Assembly (NCBI RefSeq): GCF_005217615.1
Contig: NZ_SZNK01000001.1
Coordinates: 3,002,501 to 3,066,500 of the forward strand
Source: Brevibacillus antibioticus
Lineage (GTDB): Bacteria; Bacillota; Bacilli; Brevibacillales; Brevibacillaceae
Direction: 5' to 3'
Length of the DNA: 64,000 bases
Position 1 is the stretch's first letter, and each line of letters opens with the position of its first letter. Under the pieces are notes generated by a model, which made no database searches, was not told the origin of the DNA, and was given only the letters and a program-made list of their open reading frames with translations. The position numbers were made by a program, and so were the translations under genes. Shown one piece after another: positions 26,520 to 36,392 of this stretch.

Positions 26520-28591
26520 ATGCGTTCCCCTGCTTTCATCCGATGTAGATAGGCAAGAAACGATTCACCTTTCGAGGAAATCTGACTCCCTTGTCTCCCT
26601 TTTCCCACTTGAATCAGCTCATCCTGCTGCAAAAGCTTCAGGCGATAGCGCAGCTGTTGCAACGTAACCGAGTAGCCTTTTTCTTGCAACTGCGCTAGTA
26701 GTGTATAGCGTCCACCGCTCCCTTGTCCCAGCTCCTGCAAAATAGCCGTGATTTCATCTAGAAATCCTCGTTTTTTATATTCAGTAGCGATGCCTTCACA
26801 TTCGTTGTGTAGACCATCTACAGGCAACGGCGCTTCCGGTATTTCCCGTAGAAACGGCAAATGATACGGATACGCTTCATCTTCTACGACGTGTGCTACA
26901 TACTCAATCACATTTTCGAGCTCGCGAATATTTCCAGGCCAATCGTACTCCTGGAGCGCCCGCATCGCTTCATTGGTCAACGTAAACGGCGGGCGGCGCA
27001 AATCATAGGAATATTTCTTTATAAATTGTTGGACCAACCACGGGATATCCTCCCGTCTGTTCCGAAGCGGCGGCAAATGAATAGGCAAGATATTCAGGCG
27101 ATAATACAAATCAGCACGGAATTCTCCTTCCGCAATCATCCGCTGCAAGTCTTGATTCGTTGCTGCGATGACGCGAATATCTGTCGGAATGATCTTGCTC
27201 CCGCCGACGCGCATAATCTGGCGTTCTTGCAATACACGCAGCAGTCGGTTTTGAATAGCCACGCTGGCATCTCCGATCTCATCAAGAAAAATGGTCCCTT
27301 TGTGGGCCAATTCAAACCAGCCGATATGTCCACCTTTACGCGCTCCGGTAAAAGCCCCTTCTTCGTAGCCAAACAGCTCGCTTTCCAAAAGAGATTCCGA
27401 TATGGCAGCAAAGTTGACCCCAACAAATGGCTCTCTTCTGCGTGGCGAAGCATTGTGGATAGCCTGGGCGAGCAATTCCTTCCCTGTCCCTGTCTCTCCC
27501 AACAACAGCACCGTGGAGTTGCTTCTGGCGATTTTGCGGGCAATCTGAATCACTTTTTGAACAGGCGCGCTCTCCCCATAAAAATCATCAAACTGGTATT
27601 TGGCTACCAATCCTTTGCTGTAAAGGCGCATGCGATAATCATGCTCCAGCTTTTCAATTTCTGCAGCCTGACGAAACAAGAGCAGACTCCCGAGAAAGCT
27701 TCCTTCCATGACGATGTGCATTTTGCGGAAAAAGTAGGTTTTGTTCGCCCAATCTACCAAAACATCCTTGTTCTCTTCACACTGCTGGATCAACTGATAA
27801 AAATTCGCAGGCAAGCAATTGGACGCCCGCTCACCGACGACTTCATTCCCGTCCATCTGCAACGTATCGATTGCTTTCTGATTGAAAAAACGGATGTTTT
27901 CTTTTTCATCCATGGCAATCACTGCATCCTCGATCCGATTGACGATCGCCTCCAAATATTTGCTCAACAGATGCGCATGCTGAATCTCGTTGTTCAGTTC
28001 TTTGGTGATATCGACCAACGATTGCATGGCGCGTGCGGTCACCTTTTGAAAATTGCCGTTTTTAAAATGAGAGTAGATGGCAAGCCATGTAGATAAATCG
28101 ATGATCCGATACCCGATATCAACAACTTTGCGAATATGCGGGGGCACATGCTCTGCCTCTCCTGGCGTTACCGCAATCTCGATGTCAGGTGGATAGTCAG
28201 CACCTGGATAATAGGGATACAGTTCAAAATCCATCCCAGAGGCACGCAGCAATTCCACATTTTCTTCAGCTGTCTCCTTGGTGTCACTGACGAGAAGCAC
28301 TTTCACGCCTTTCGGGATTTCCAGCATGCCGCGCAAGTTATGGTACGGCAGCATTCGCTTGGCGATAATGATGCTGGATTCTTTTGGCACATACGGTTGT
28401 ACAAGGGGGACGATGCTTTTGGTAGATACAATGATGAGAGCACCAGGCGTGATCGGGCGTAGCGGAAGCTGGTCGACTCGCATCGCCTCAACATGGATAT
28501 CATCGCCGATTCCCAATTCATGGTATTGACTAACAACGGATTGTAGAAACTCATCCATTCTTGCAATAAATATGATCGATTTTTTGTCCAT
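26516..28591 (-). CDS. Sigma-54-dependent activator with PrpR-type N-terminal domain
   Basis: About 690 aa. The N-terminal part (about residues 5-180) fits the PrpR_N sensor domain. A PAS-like domain follows (AIVNRIEDAVIAMDEKENIR). The AAA+ domain carries Walker A GETGTGKE, the sigma-54 contact loop GAFTGARKGG, Walker B GTIFLDEIGD and the arginine-finger region VGGSKIIPTDIRVIAATN. The last 80 residues are a winged-helix-like DNA-binding region, not a classical Fis helix pair. I chose the ATG at 28591 (GGAG 8 bases upstream) instead of the longer frame to 28654, which lacks a ribosome site. It sits inside the operon it is likely to control: a perfect -24/-12 promoter precedes the first gene at 31495-31511. 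Confidence 0.92.
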   Translation of the reverse strand: MDKKSIIFIARMDEFLQSVVSQYHELGIGDDIHVEAMRVDQLPLRPITPGALIIVSTKSIVPLVQPYVPKESSIIIAKRMLPYHNLRGMLEIPKGVKVLLVSDTKETAEENVELLRASGMDFELYPYYPGADYPPDIEIAVTPGEAEHVPPHIRKVVDIGYRIIDLSTWLAIYSHFKNGNFQKVTARAMQSLVDITKELNNEIQHAHLLSKYLEAIVNRIEDAVIAMDEKENIRFFNQKAIDTLQMDGNEVVGERASNCLPANFYQLIQQCEENKDVLVDWANKTYFFRKMHIVMEGSFLGSLLLFRQAAEIEKLEHDYRMRLYSKGLVAKYQFDDFYGESAPVQKVIQIARKIARSNSTVLLLGETGTGKELLAQAIHNASPRRREPFVGVNFAAISESLLESELFGYEEGAFTGARKGGHIGWFELAHKGTIFLDEIGDASVAIQNRLLRVLQERQIMRVGGSKIIPTDIRVIAATNQDLQRMIAEGEFRADLYYRLNILPIHLPPLRNRREDIPWLVQQFIKKYSYDLRRPPFTLTNEAMRALQEYDWPGNIRELENVIEYVAHVVEDEAYPYHLPFLREIPEAPLPVDGLHNECEGIATEYKKRGFLDEITAILQELGQGSGGRYTLLAQLQEKGYSVTLQQLRYRLKLLQQDELIQVGKGRQGSQISSKGESFLAYLHRMKAGERI

Positions 28592-28613
28592 ATCAGTCGC
28601 TCCAAGATGTAGT

Positions 28614-28654
28614 GTGAAGACAAGAACGTTTCGAATATTCGCTCTTGTCTTCAC
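28614..28654 (-). promoter_or_regulatory. Long intergenic hairpin between oppA and the sigma-54 activator
   Basis: GTGAAGACAAGA (28614-28625) pairs perfectly with TCTTGTCTTCAC (28643-28654). The loop itself contains the palindrome CGAATATTCG. There is no T-run, so it is not a full terminator. It begins 12 bases after the binding-protein stop codon. Its place between a binding-protein gene and the rest of the operon suggests a message stabiliser or partial attenuator giving more binding protein than activator. Confidence 0.6.
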
Positions 28655-28666
28655 TTATTTTACTTA

Positions 28667-30337
28667 CTACTTATTGCCGATTTCTACCCATTTGTAGTCA
28701 ATCGTGCCGACTGGATGGCGAATAATGCCTTTTATGTTTGGCTGCTCCATAAATACTTTTGTCCCGAAATAGATAGGTACGAGTGGCATATCATCCATGA
28801 AAATTTTCTCCGCGTCATGCATGAGCTTGAAACGTTCGGGTTCGTCGGCAGTGTTGCGAATCTTCTCGACCAATGCGTCATACTCTTTGTTGCTGTAGTT
28901 GACACGGTTTCCAGGATGGTCAGTCACGAACAGCTCCAGGTAATTGACTGGGTCTCCGTAGTCGGCAGGGATCGTCGAGCGGGAGAATTGAAGAGTGCGG
29001 GCACGCTGTTCTGCCAAGAATACTTTCCATTCTTTGTTTTCCAGCTTTACATCTACCCCGAGATTTTTCTTGTACATTTCCTGCAAGACTTGTGCGATGG
29101 CCTTATGCGCATCACTGGTGTTATACGTCATGGCGACAGGCGGCAGGGTTGTCCACCCTTCTTCTTCCATCCCTTTTTTCAGAAGTGCTTTTGCTTGCTC
29201 TATATCGTTATCCTTGAAGAAATCCCCGCCTTTTGTGCGGAAATCCGCTCCGTCTGGCTCCGGGAAGCCCAATGGCACGTGGGCCATGGCAGGTGTTTGC
29301 TTCCCTTGCACAACATTGTCGATTAAAGTTTTGCGATCGATGGCCAGTGCAAATGCTTTCCGGATGTTGGCGTTCGTGAACGGAGGAATTGTGGTGTTCA
29401 TCCGGTAGTAGTAGATGGACGCTTCCGTCTCGACTTTTGCTTCTCCGGAATCGATCAACTGTTTCTTCATATCATTAGGAACGGTCTGGATCATGTCGAG
29501 CTGACCTGTTTTGTACATTTGGAATTGCGTATTTTCATCGTTGACCATGACAAACTCGATTCCCGCATATTTGATCGAATCACGATCCCAGTAGCCGTCA
29601 TTTTTCGTAAGCTTCACTGATTGGTCATGAACCCAATCTTCCATTTTGAACGGTCCATTCGTCACGATGCTTGAAGCACCTTCCGCCCATTTCGGATTAC
29701 TCTCCACGACTTTTTTATTCACCGGGAAGAAAGTCGGCTGCGTTAGGATGTGGAGGAAGTAACCTGTTGGTGCCTTCAGCTTTACCTCAAACGTCTTCTC
29801 GTCTACGGCTTTTACCTGTACGCCGTCTGCATTTCCTGTTCCTTTGTTGAAAGCTTCTGCTCCATTGATGTAGTAGGCGAGGAAAGCAGACGGGAATGCA
29901 TTGTTTGGATCGACAATGCGTTTAAACGCAAACTCGAAATCTTGCGCTGTCACTGGTTCGCCATTCGACCATTTGCTATCGCGCAGGGTAAAGGTATACG
30001 TTTTCCCATCCTCACTCACTGCCCATTTCTCGGCCATGGCGGCTTGCGGCTTGTGATCCTTGTCTAGGCGAACCAAGCCTTCCATTGTGGCATTCAACAC
30101 TTCGTTTGAGGTACTGTCAAAGCCTTTTGGCGGATCGAGCGAAGGTGGTTCGGTCTTCAGGTTGAGCTTGAGTTTTGCAGCGGCATTGGCTTGTCCACCT
30201 GTATCTGTGGACGCTTGACCTGCTGTACCTCCCCCTGCTGGCTGTGTCGGCGTTGCTGACTGACTACAACCTGTAATGGCAAGAACAGTGACAAGTGCAG
30301 CGGTACTAAGCAGCTTCCATCCTTTTCGCATGTTCAT
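28667..30337 (-). CDS. oppA: Peptide ABC transporter substrate-binding lipoprotein
   Basis: An extracellular peptide-binding protein of the SBP_bac_5 family, about 556 aa. It begins MNMRKGWKLLSTAALVTVLA, with lipobox AITGCSQ, so the mature protein is lipid-anchored outside the membrane. A Gly/Thr/Gln-rich linker follows. The family signature EKWAVSEDGKTYTFTLRD and GEPVTAQDFEFAFKRIVDP lie near residues 110-150. The start is placed at 30337 because AAGGGGG lies 9 bases upstream; the frame is open a further 11 codons. No intact permease or ATPase genes remain in this locus, so it must work with a transporter encoded elsewhere or be an orphan receptor. Confidence 0.9.
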   Translation of the reverse strand: MNMRKGWKLLSTAALVTVLAITGCSQSATPTQPAGGGTAGQASTDTGGQANAAAKLKLNLKTEPPSLDPPKGFDSTSNEVLNATMEGLVRLDKDHKPQAAMAEKWAVSEDGKTYTFTLRDSKWSNGEPVTAQDFEFAFKRIVDPNNAFPSAFLAYYINGAEAFNKGTGNADGVQVKAVDEKTFEVKLKAPTGYFLHILTQPTFFPVNKKVVESNPKWAEGASSIVTNGPFKMEDWVHDQSVKLTKNDGYWDRDSIKYAGIEFVMVNDENTQFQMYKTGQLDMIQTVPNDMKKQLIDSGEAKVETEASIYYYRMNTTIPPFTNANIRKAFALAIDRKTLIDNVVQGKQTPAMAHVPLGFPEPDGADFRTKGGDFFKDNDIEQAKALLKKGMEEEGWTTLPPVAMTYNTSDAHKAIAQVLQEMYKKNLGVDVKLENKEWKVFLAEQRARTLQFSRSTIPADYGDPVNYLELFVTDHPGNRVNYSNKEYDALVEKIRNTADEPERFKLMHDAEKIFMDDMPLVPIYFGTKVFMEQPNIKGIIRHPVGTIDYKWVEIGNK

Positions 30338-30417
30338 TGCATGTGACCCCCTTTTCTTTTTAAACAACATGTAGCCTTTGTTGCTTTATGAATAAACGGC
30401 ACCATAGGGAATGCCAT

Positions 30418-31443
30418 CTAGACACGTAAAGAAAAATCTGTCTTGGCGAGACGAAAGGAAGTCTCAATACGTCCGACAACGTTACCACTCATGTTTGTAA
30501 TGGGCGGGTTGGTATATTCCGCGAGCTTATCCAAAGGACCGTCTATGCCGATTCCCAGTTGACGAAGCACTTCATTGACGACCGGATTGATCGCCCGTGG
30601 TCCCCCATCCTCGATTTTGATAGCGATGCCCCATCCTGTTTCTCTATCGCCCAAGCAATACACCGACTCTGCGCCTGCCTTCCCTACGATACGACCGCCA
30701 AAGGCTGTCATCAGATCTGTGCAATATCGATTCTCGCCCCCGACCATTTCGGGATGAGCGGTCATGGCATCCGTAATACGCTGAACCGCTTTTCGTCGCT
30801 CGGGATTCTCGATCACCTCTGGTCTCGCCAGCTTGGCGAATGCCCATGCGTAATGAGCAAGCGGCAATTGATGGACGGGAACCCCACATCCATCTGTCCC
30901 AAGATTGATTTTGTCTTTGGGGTAGCCTGTTATGTCCTCGACTAATTCGAGAATTCGCTGTTGTACCGGATGCGTAGGCAAATGATAGGTAGTCACGTCC
31001 TCCCCCATATGTGTCGCGGTGGCAATCATGCCGGAGTGCTTGCCGGAGCAATTCGAGAATACGGGTGTAAGCGGCTTGCCCTCCCGAATCAGCTCTTTAT
31101 AGCTCTCCTCATGACGTGGCACATGTGTCCCGCATTGCAACGCCGTTTCTGGCTGACCTGCTCGCGCAAGCATCGAGAGCGCCCGCGCGCGATGGCGTGG
31201 CTCTCCACTGTGTGAAGCGCAACAGAGCGAAAGATCAGCCGGATCGAAGCCATATCGATCTGCCGTCCCCGTCTCGATTACCGGAATCGTCTGCAACGGC
31301 TTCATACTGGAACGTGCATATGTAAGGCGATGGGGGTCCCCGTACGAATAGAGCACTCTCCCCTGCGAATCAACGACTGCGATATGTCCAAGATGTGAGC
31401 TCTCTACCTGTTCTCCCCGGTATACGTTGGCAACGACGTTCAT
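30418..31443 (-). CDS. Asparaginase II family protein (PF06089 type)
   Basis: A 341-aa cytoplasmic protein of the asparaginase II family, which hydrolyses L-asparagine to aspartate and ammonia. Family blocks: YARSSMKPLQTIPVIE with the conserved Ser-Ser-x-Lys, LCCASHSGEPRH, FSNCSGKHSGMIA, NLGTDGCGVPVHQLPL and GRIVGKAGAESVYCLG. The length is as expected. It is the first gene after a sigma-54 promoter and is followed 80 bases on by the peptide-binding protein. This groups asparagine breakdown with peptide uptake, so nitrogen or amino-acid scavenging under the PrpR-type activator is the likely role. Confidence 0.9.
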   Translation of the reverse strand: MNVVANVYRGEQVESSHLGHIAVVDSQGRVLYSYGDPHRLTYARSSMKPLQTIPVIETGTADRYGFDPADLSLCCASHSGEPRHRARALSMLARAGQPETALQCGTHVPRHEESYKELIREGKPLTPVFSNCSGKHSGMIATATHMGEDVTTYHLPTHPVQQRILELVEDITGYPKDKINLGTDGCGVPVHQLPLAHYAWAFAKLARPEVIENPERRKAVQRITDAMTAHPEMVGGENRYCTDLMTAFGGRIVGKAGAESVYCLGDRETGWGIAIKIEDGGPRAINPVVNEVLRQLGIGIDGPLDKLAEYTNPPITNMSGNVVGRIETSFRLAKTDFSLRV

Positions 31444-31494
31444 AGCAAGTCTCCTTTGAGCGCGAATGTTTGAATGTTTGTACTTTTCTAAATA

Positions 31495-31511
31495 AGCAAG
31501 TAATGTGCCAA
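31495..31511 (-). promoter_or_regulatory. Sigma-54 (-24/-12) promoter of the asparaginase-peptide operon
   Basis: The minus strand reads TTGGCACATTACTTGCT, an exact fit to the consensus YTGGCACRNNNNTTGCW. Its -12 side lies about 52 bases before the asparaginase ATG. The operon also encodes a sigma-54 activator, which supports function. Confidence 0.88.
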
Positions 31512-31543
31512 TAACTGAAAAAACTAAGCAACAGGCGGAGTTT

Positions 31544-31599
31544 GGCTATTTTCTTGAGAAACAGATCAGCCTTTTCCTAGAATTGAACAAGAATAGGCT
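31544..31599 (-). promoter_or_regulatory. Possible enhancer site for the sigma-54 activator
   Basis: GGCTATTTTCTTG (31544-31556) and CAAGAATAGGCT (31588-31599) form an imperfect inverted repeat. Its centre lies about 75 bases upstream of the -12/-24 element, near the range where such activators bind. The repeat is seen; the function is inferred. Confidence 0.3.
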
Positions 31600-31737
31600 A
31601 ACTCATTTTCGTAAACAGGCTCACCCAAAAAAAGCAACAGGGTGACATCTCCATTTTCTTTTCAAAACGGAGTACTATCACATCATTGTCATAAGCCTAT
31701 GAGCCACCACGTTTTAGCAGAAAGTTTGATATCTGCA

Positions 31738-31768
31738 ACAAAAAAGAGACGTTCCCTATGAAACGTCC
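31738..31768 (-). terminator. Rho-independent terminator of the glycine-rich protein gene
   Basis: On the minus strand GACGTTTCATAGGGAACGTC forms a hairpin followed by TCTTTTTTG. It lies about 38 bases after the stop at 31806. The rest of the gap 31512-31737 shows no gene. Confidence 0.85.
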
Positions 31769-31805
31769 CTCCTAAACTCTTGTCGTGATCTTACTTTGGC
31801 AGCAC

Positions 31806-34283
31806 CTAATCCTGACTCGGGAAGATCGAGAGGCATTGTCGAGGAAAACCGAAAGGCGGACAACGGAAAGAGGGGGTAGGAGTAGGAGCAGGAATGTTAT
31901 TTGGACGCGGCGAACAAAATTTCCCCAGCACCTCCATTTTGACTTCCGCATGTACCTGAATCTCCTTGCAGATGATCACTTCCAATTCCACCCTTCCACC
32001 AAGCAAAAAGTGCTCATTCGGTGTACACTCGATACCTGTGATCCTGCAGGAGATGTTGTTTTCGTCTAAAGGCTCTGGCAAACATAGAATGATTTCATCG
32101 TCAAATGATACGACAACCGGGAATTCGCACAAAAAGTCACCATTCGCGAAGACGCGGATCAGGACAGTTGCCTGGAAAACAAACTGTACCATACCTGCCA
32201 GAAAAGTTGTTTGATTGATCGTCATCTGCACTCTGCGAACATTGACGATGCTGCAGGAAAAATCGGAGACAGATTTCGCATGTGAGCGATGAAAGAGCGG
32301 AAATGGCGGAGGGACGACAGGCTCTATGCATTGAATAGAGATATCTTGACCTGACTGTATGGCTTCGTCAATCAACGGAAGGCACTCATCAGGGATGGAT
32401 ACTTTGCTTCGTTCATTGTTCGTGGAGACAATCCAGTCGTACACCTCTTGTACCATGATGCACCTAGCCTCCAGATTGTTCGGGGGCGGAGGCGTGGCTG
32501 TTGGAAATACTTCTGTAACTGTAACGGTAAACGAACAGGAACTCGTATTTCCAGCCGCATCGGTTGCCGTGCACGTCACCACTGTCATTCCCCGCGGAAA
32601 CGCCATGGTCTCAACTACTTCAGCTACAGATAAGGACGGGAAATTGTGAACGACGCCGGACGGGCTGCAGGAAATCGAAACAATGCCGCAGCTAGGACTT
32701 GCCGCTGTTACCGTGTACGTTACGGTTCCGAAATTCACACCTGGATCCGAGCCGGTACTTATATTGGAGGGACATGAGATGGTCGGGGGTTCGACGAAAG
32801 GAAAACTGATGAAGACCTCTCCATTATCAAGCCCAATGCTCGTCAAGTTAACCTGATTGCTTCCCCCGTTGAATGAGCCACCACCTCCTCCGACCCCAGC
32901 GACTAGAGGAAACAAGGGATCTAATCCGTTTCCTCCGCCACCCCCACTAAAGCCTCCACCGCCACCGCCGCCACTTTCTCCTCCTCCTCCGCCGCCACCA
33001 AAACCACCAGCTCCGCCGCTTCCGTCAGGCGTTCCACCCGCGCCACCGGCATTGATCGCGGTTCCGCCGCCGCCACCCCCTGGGGAGGAGGAACCATTTC
33101 CAACAATGCCTGCTCCACCGCCTCCCCCATCGTTTGGCGCTCCCGCACCGCCACCTAATCCATTGACCCCTCCAGCTGCGCCAGGCGATCCGGCCGTTCC
33201 TCCTGCGGTGAGCGCTGCATCCCTTCCAGGCAGAAAATTGGCTTCACCGCCACCCCCACCCGCTGCTACGAGCAGATTGGTCGCTGTCACCGGGTTTACA
33301 GTCCGCCATATAAATGTGCCGCCACCGCCGCTACGATTAACTCCCTTTCCTCCAACCAAAACGCTCAATACTTCACCGGGAGTGACAGGAAAATCCCCCT
33401 GAATGAACGCTCCTCCACCAGCATCAAAAAAACCTCCGGAAAAGCCTCCTCTCGCCCCTACTGCCTGAATCGTCATAGAAGTTACGCAAGGAGGAACGAC
33501 GAAGGTCTGAAGCTCGCCCGTAAAATGGAGTGTGACAGCCGCAAACGTGATGACTACGATACCATCGCCTGTTCCCACACCGGAAACGTTTTTCTGATTG
33601 AGTCCGGCATTAAAGGAACCTCCGCCTCCTCCGCCTCCGAATGATTCTACAAGGTTTGTACCCCCACCACCCCCACCGCCGCTATATCCTCCACCGCCTC
33701 CGCCACCTGCGCTCCCTGACCCGCCGCCGCCAAAACCTCCAGTACCTCCCCCGGCACCCCCAGCATGAATAGCGGTTCCTCCTATGGCACCTGTGGAGCC
33801 GTTGGCACCGTTTCCAATGATACCTGCTCCTCCACCGCCGCCTCCCCCTAAGAATCCGCTGCCTCCTCCACCTCCGAGGCCATTCACTCCCCCTGCACCT
33901 TTTAATGTCTCTTCTCCTGCTCGACCAGATGTACTCGATTCAATCGCATTGACTCCCGGGGAGCCTTGAGTACCGCCACCTCCACCACCTGCTGCAATCA
34001 GAATGTTGGCAGCAGTAACGGGACTCATCGTGCGCCAAACAAATGATCCGCCGCCTCCACCCCCTGCGGTTAAATCATCGCCACCACCCGCTCCGCCTAC
34101 GAGGATAGATAATACCTCACCGGGTGTCACGGGAAAGTCGCCCTGAATATACGCCCCCCTCCCTCCAGTGGTGAGTCCGTCACCGCCTCGTGCACCTACT
34201 GCACGAATCGTCAACGAAGTAACGGTTGCAGGGACGACAAAGGTTTGAATGGCGCCCGTAAAAGCAAAGTTCTGTGTAGGCAT
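31806..34283 (-). CDS. Glycine-rich surface protein with HYR domain and a C-terminal domain shared with the 59.3-kb protein
   Basis: About 825 aa, no signal peptide. Two tandem copies of a Gly_rich domain (about residues 1-270 and 275-530) each start FTGxxQTFVVP and carry GDFPVTPGEVLSxLVGG, then long Gly runs. An HYR-type Ig-like domain follows (PPTISCPSNISTGSD, VVTCTATDAAGNTSSC). The last 210 residues contain ARCIMVQEVYDWIVSTNNER, DFLCEFPVVVSFDDEI, CRITGIECTPN and GKFCSPRPNNIP. These are nearly collinear with the protein at 59336-60538. I start at the ATG of 34283 because the first domain begins there and AAAGGA lies 10 bases upstream. A spore-coat or exosporium location is my guess, given the lack of a signal peptide and the glycan locus alongside. 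Confidence 0.85.
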   Translation of the reverse strand: MPTQNFAFTGAIQTFVVPATVTSLTIRAVGARGGDGLTTGGRGAYIQGDFPVTPGEVLSILVGGAGGGDDLTAGGGGGGSFVWRTMSPVTAANILIAAGGGGGGTQGSPGVNAIESSTSGRAGEETLKGAGGVNGLGGGGGSGFLGGGGGGGAGIIGNGANGSTGAIGGTAIHAGGAGGGTGGFGGGGSGSAGGGGGGGYSGGGGGGGTNLVESFGGGGGGGSFNAGLNQKNVSGVGTGDGIVVITFAAVTLHFTGELQTFVVPPCVTSMTIQAVGARGGFSGGFFDAGGGAFIQGDFPVTPGEVLSVLVGGKGVNRSGGGGTFIWRTVNPVTATNLLVAAGGGGGEANFLPGRDAALTAGGTAGSPGAAGGVNGLGGGAGAPNDGGGGGAGIVGNGSSSPGGGGGGTAINAGGAGGTPDGSGGAGGFGGGGGGGESGGGGGGGFSGGGGGNGLDPLFPLVAGVGGGGGSFNGGSNQVNLTSIGLDNGEVFISFPFVEPPTISCPSNISTGSDPGVNFGTVTYTVTAASPSCGIVSISCSPSGVVHNFPSLSVAEVVETMAFPRGMTVVTCTATDAAGNTSSCSFTVTVTEVFPTATPPPPNNLEARCIMVQEVYDWIVSTNNERSKVSIPDECLPLIDEAIQSGQDISIQCIEPVVPPPFPLFHRSHAKSVSDFSCSIVNVRRVQMTINQTTFLAGMVQFVFQATVLIRVFANGDFLCEFPVVVSFDDEIILCLPEPLDENNISCRITGIECTPNEHFLLGGRVELEVIICKEIQVHAEVKMEVLGKFCSPRPNNIPAPTPTPSFRCPPFGFPRQCLSIFPSQD

Positions 34284-34381
34284 TACCCACCATTCCTTTC
34301 CAAGCATGGTTATACACACATAATTACCCACTTCTATATATATGTGTTGACCCTAGATGCGACATAGGTGAAAGAAAAGAA

Positions 34382-34407
34382 AAAGACGTCCCCTAGGCAG
34401 GACGCCT
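34382..34407 (-). terminator. Rho-independent terminator of gmd
   Basis: On the minus strand GCGTCCTGCCTAGGGGACGTC folds into a hairpin and is followed by TTTTTC, 30 bases behind the gmd stop. Confidence 0.8.
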
Positions 34408-34437
34408 CGTCACTCGGTCATAGACCTATCGATTCCG

Positions 34438-35412
<975 letters not shown>

Positions 35413-35597
35413 CTACTCCCCTTCTTCAGGCTGTGCCGTAATGTTGATTCCGGTAAGTTCCCTTGAGCATCTCTTAAGCTTATGCCGGATCATGTTCATA
35501 CGTTCAGTTGTCAGGGTGAGGGTCAAGAATAGAAGTCCGTAATAAACTAATGAAAGCAAGCCGTTGTCATAGATCAATAAGGAGGTAGGCAGGTGAC

Positions 35598-36392
35598 ATG
35601 TCGCTCATTACCGTCGTGATTCCAACCTATAATCGGGCGAAGTATCTCCCCGCAGCCATCGAAAGTGTGTTGCACCAAACACACAAGGAATGGAAGCTCC
35701 TCGTTGTAGATGACGCCTCTACTGATCACACACAAGCCATCGTCGAAAAGTACCTCGGTGATCCCCGCATTCACTACGTGCTACTCCCTGAAAATTCAGG
35801 GATTGGAAAAACAATGGCTGCTGCTCTGGAACGAATTGATACGCCCTACTTTGTCTCACTTGACTCGGATGACTGGTTCGACGGAAAAACCTTAGAAATT
35901 TTGTTGAATGAGATGGAACGCCAGCCGGAAACCACGAACGTCGTGTTCTCCAACACCGTTTTTTGGAGGGAAGTGGGTGACAAGCGTGAACTATCCGAAA
36001 TCATGCGGCCTCGGAGCTATGAAGATAAGTATGATTACCTGGAAGCTCCGATGGTTTGGCCTCGTTTTTATCGGACACAAGCGGTTCGTGATGTCGGCGG
36101 CTTTGAATGTGACGATCCCATGCAGGGAAGGTTTTCTCATGACAAGTACATGTTATTAAAATTGATCGGAACAGGCGATATTCACTGGGTCGATGCGAAC
36201 CTCTATCATTATTTGATTCACGAGAGCAACAATTCCCATACAAAAAACTGGCCGCAATGGACAAAAGCAAGAAAGTACATTCTAACGAAAATCTTGAAAC
36301 TGTGGGGAGACGAGTACGAGCCTGTTTTTGTGTACACACCCCAGGGCTGGATCTATGTGAGCAAGCTCATTCCAAAAGAGAAGCCTTCCTAA
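35598..36392 (+). CDS. Family 2 glycosyltransferase
   Basis: A 264-aa cytoplasmic GT-A enzyme transferring an unknown sugar to a growing glycan. It opens SLITVVIPTYNRAKYLPAAI, has VVDDASTDHT for nucleotide binding and SLDSDDWF as the metal-binding DxD-type motif, and ends in a short helical tail with no membrane segment. GGAGG and AGGTGAC precede the ATG. Its stop abuts the stop of the convergent glf gene with no spacer. Confidence 0.88.
   Translation: MSLITVVIPTYNRAKYLPAAIESVLHQTHKEWKLLVVDDASTDHTQAIVEKYLGDPRIHYVLLPENSGIGKTMAAALERIDTPYFVSLDSDDWFDGKTLEILLNEMERQPETTNVVFSNTVFWREVGDKRELSEIMRPRSYEDKYDYLEAPMVWPRFYRTQAVRDVGGFECDDPMQGRFSHDKYMLLKLIGTGDIHWVDANLYHYLIHESNNSHTKNWPQWTKARKYILTKILKLWGDEYEPVFVYTPQGWIYVSKLIPKEKPS

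Noticed and set aside
26861-28096. 411-aa plus-strand ORF
   Set aside because: Antisense shadow of the sigma-54 activator, with no recognisable domain or ribosome site.
32857-33402. Proline-rich ORF on the plus strand
   Set aside because: It is the antisense of the Gly-rich repeats (GGN read as NCC); no start signal.
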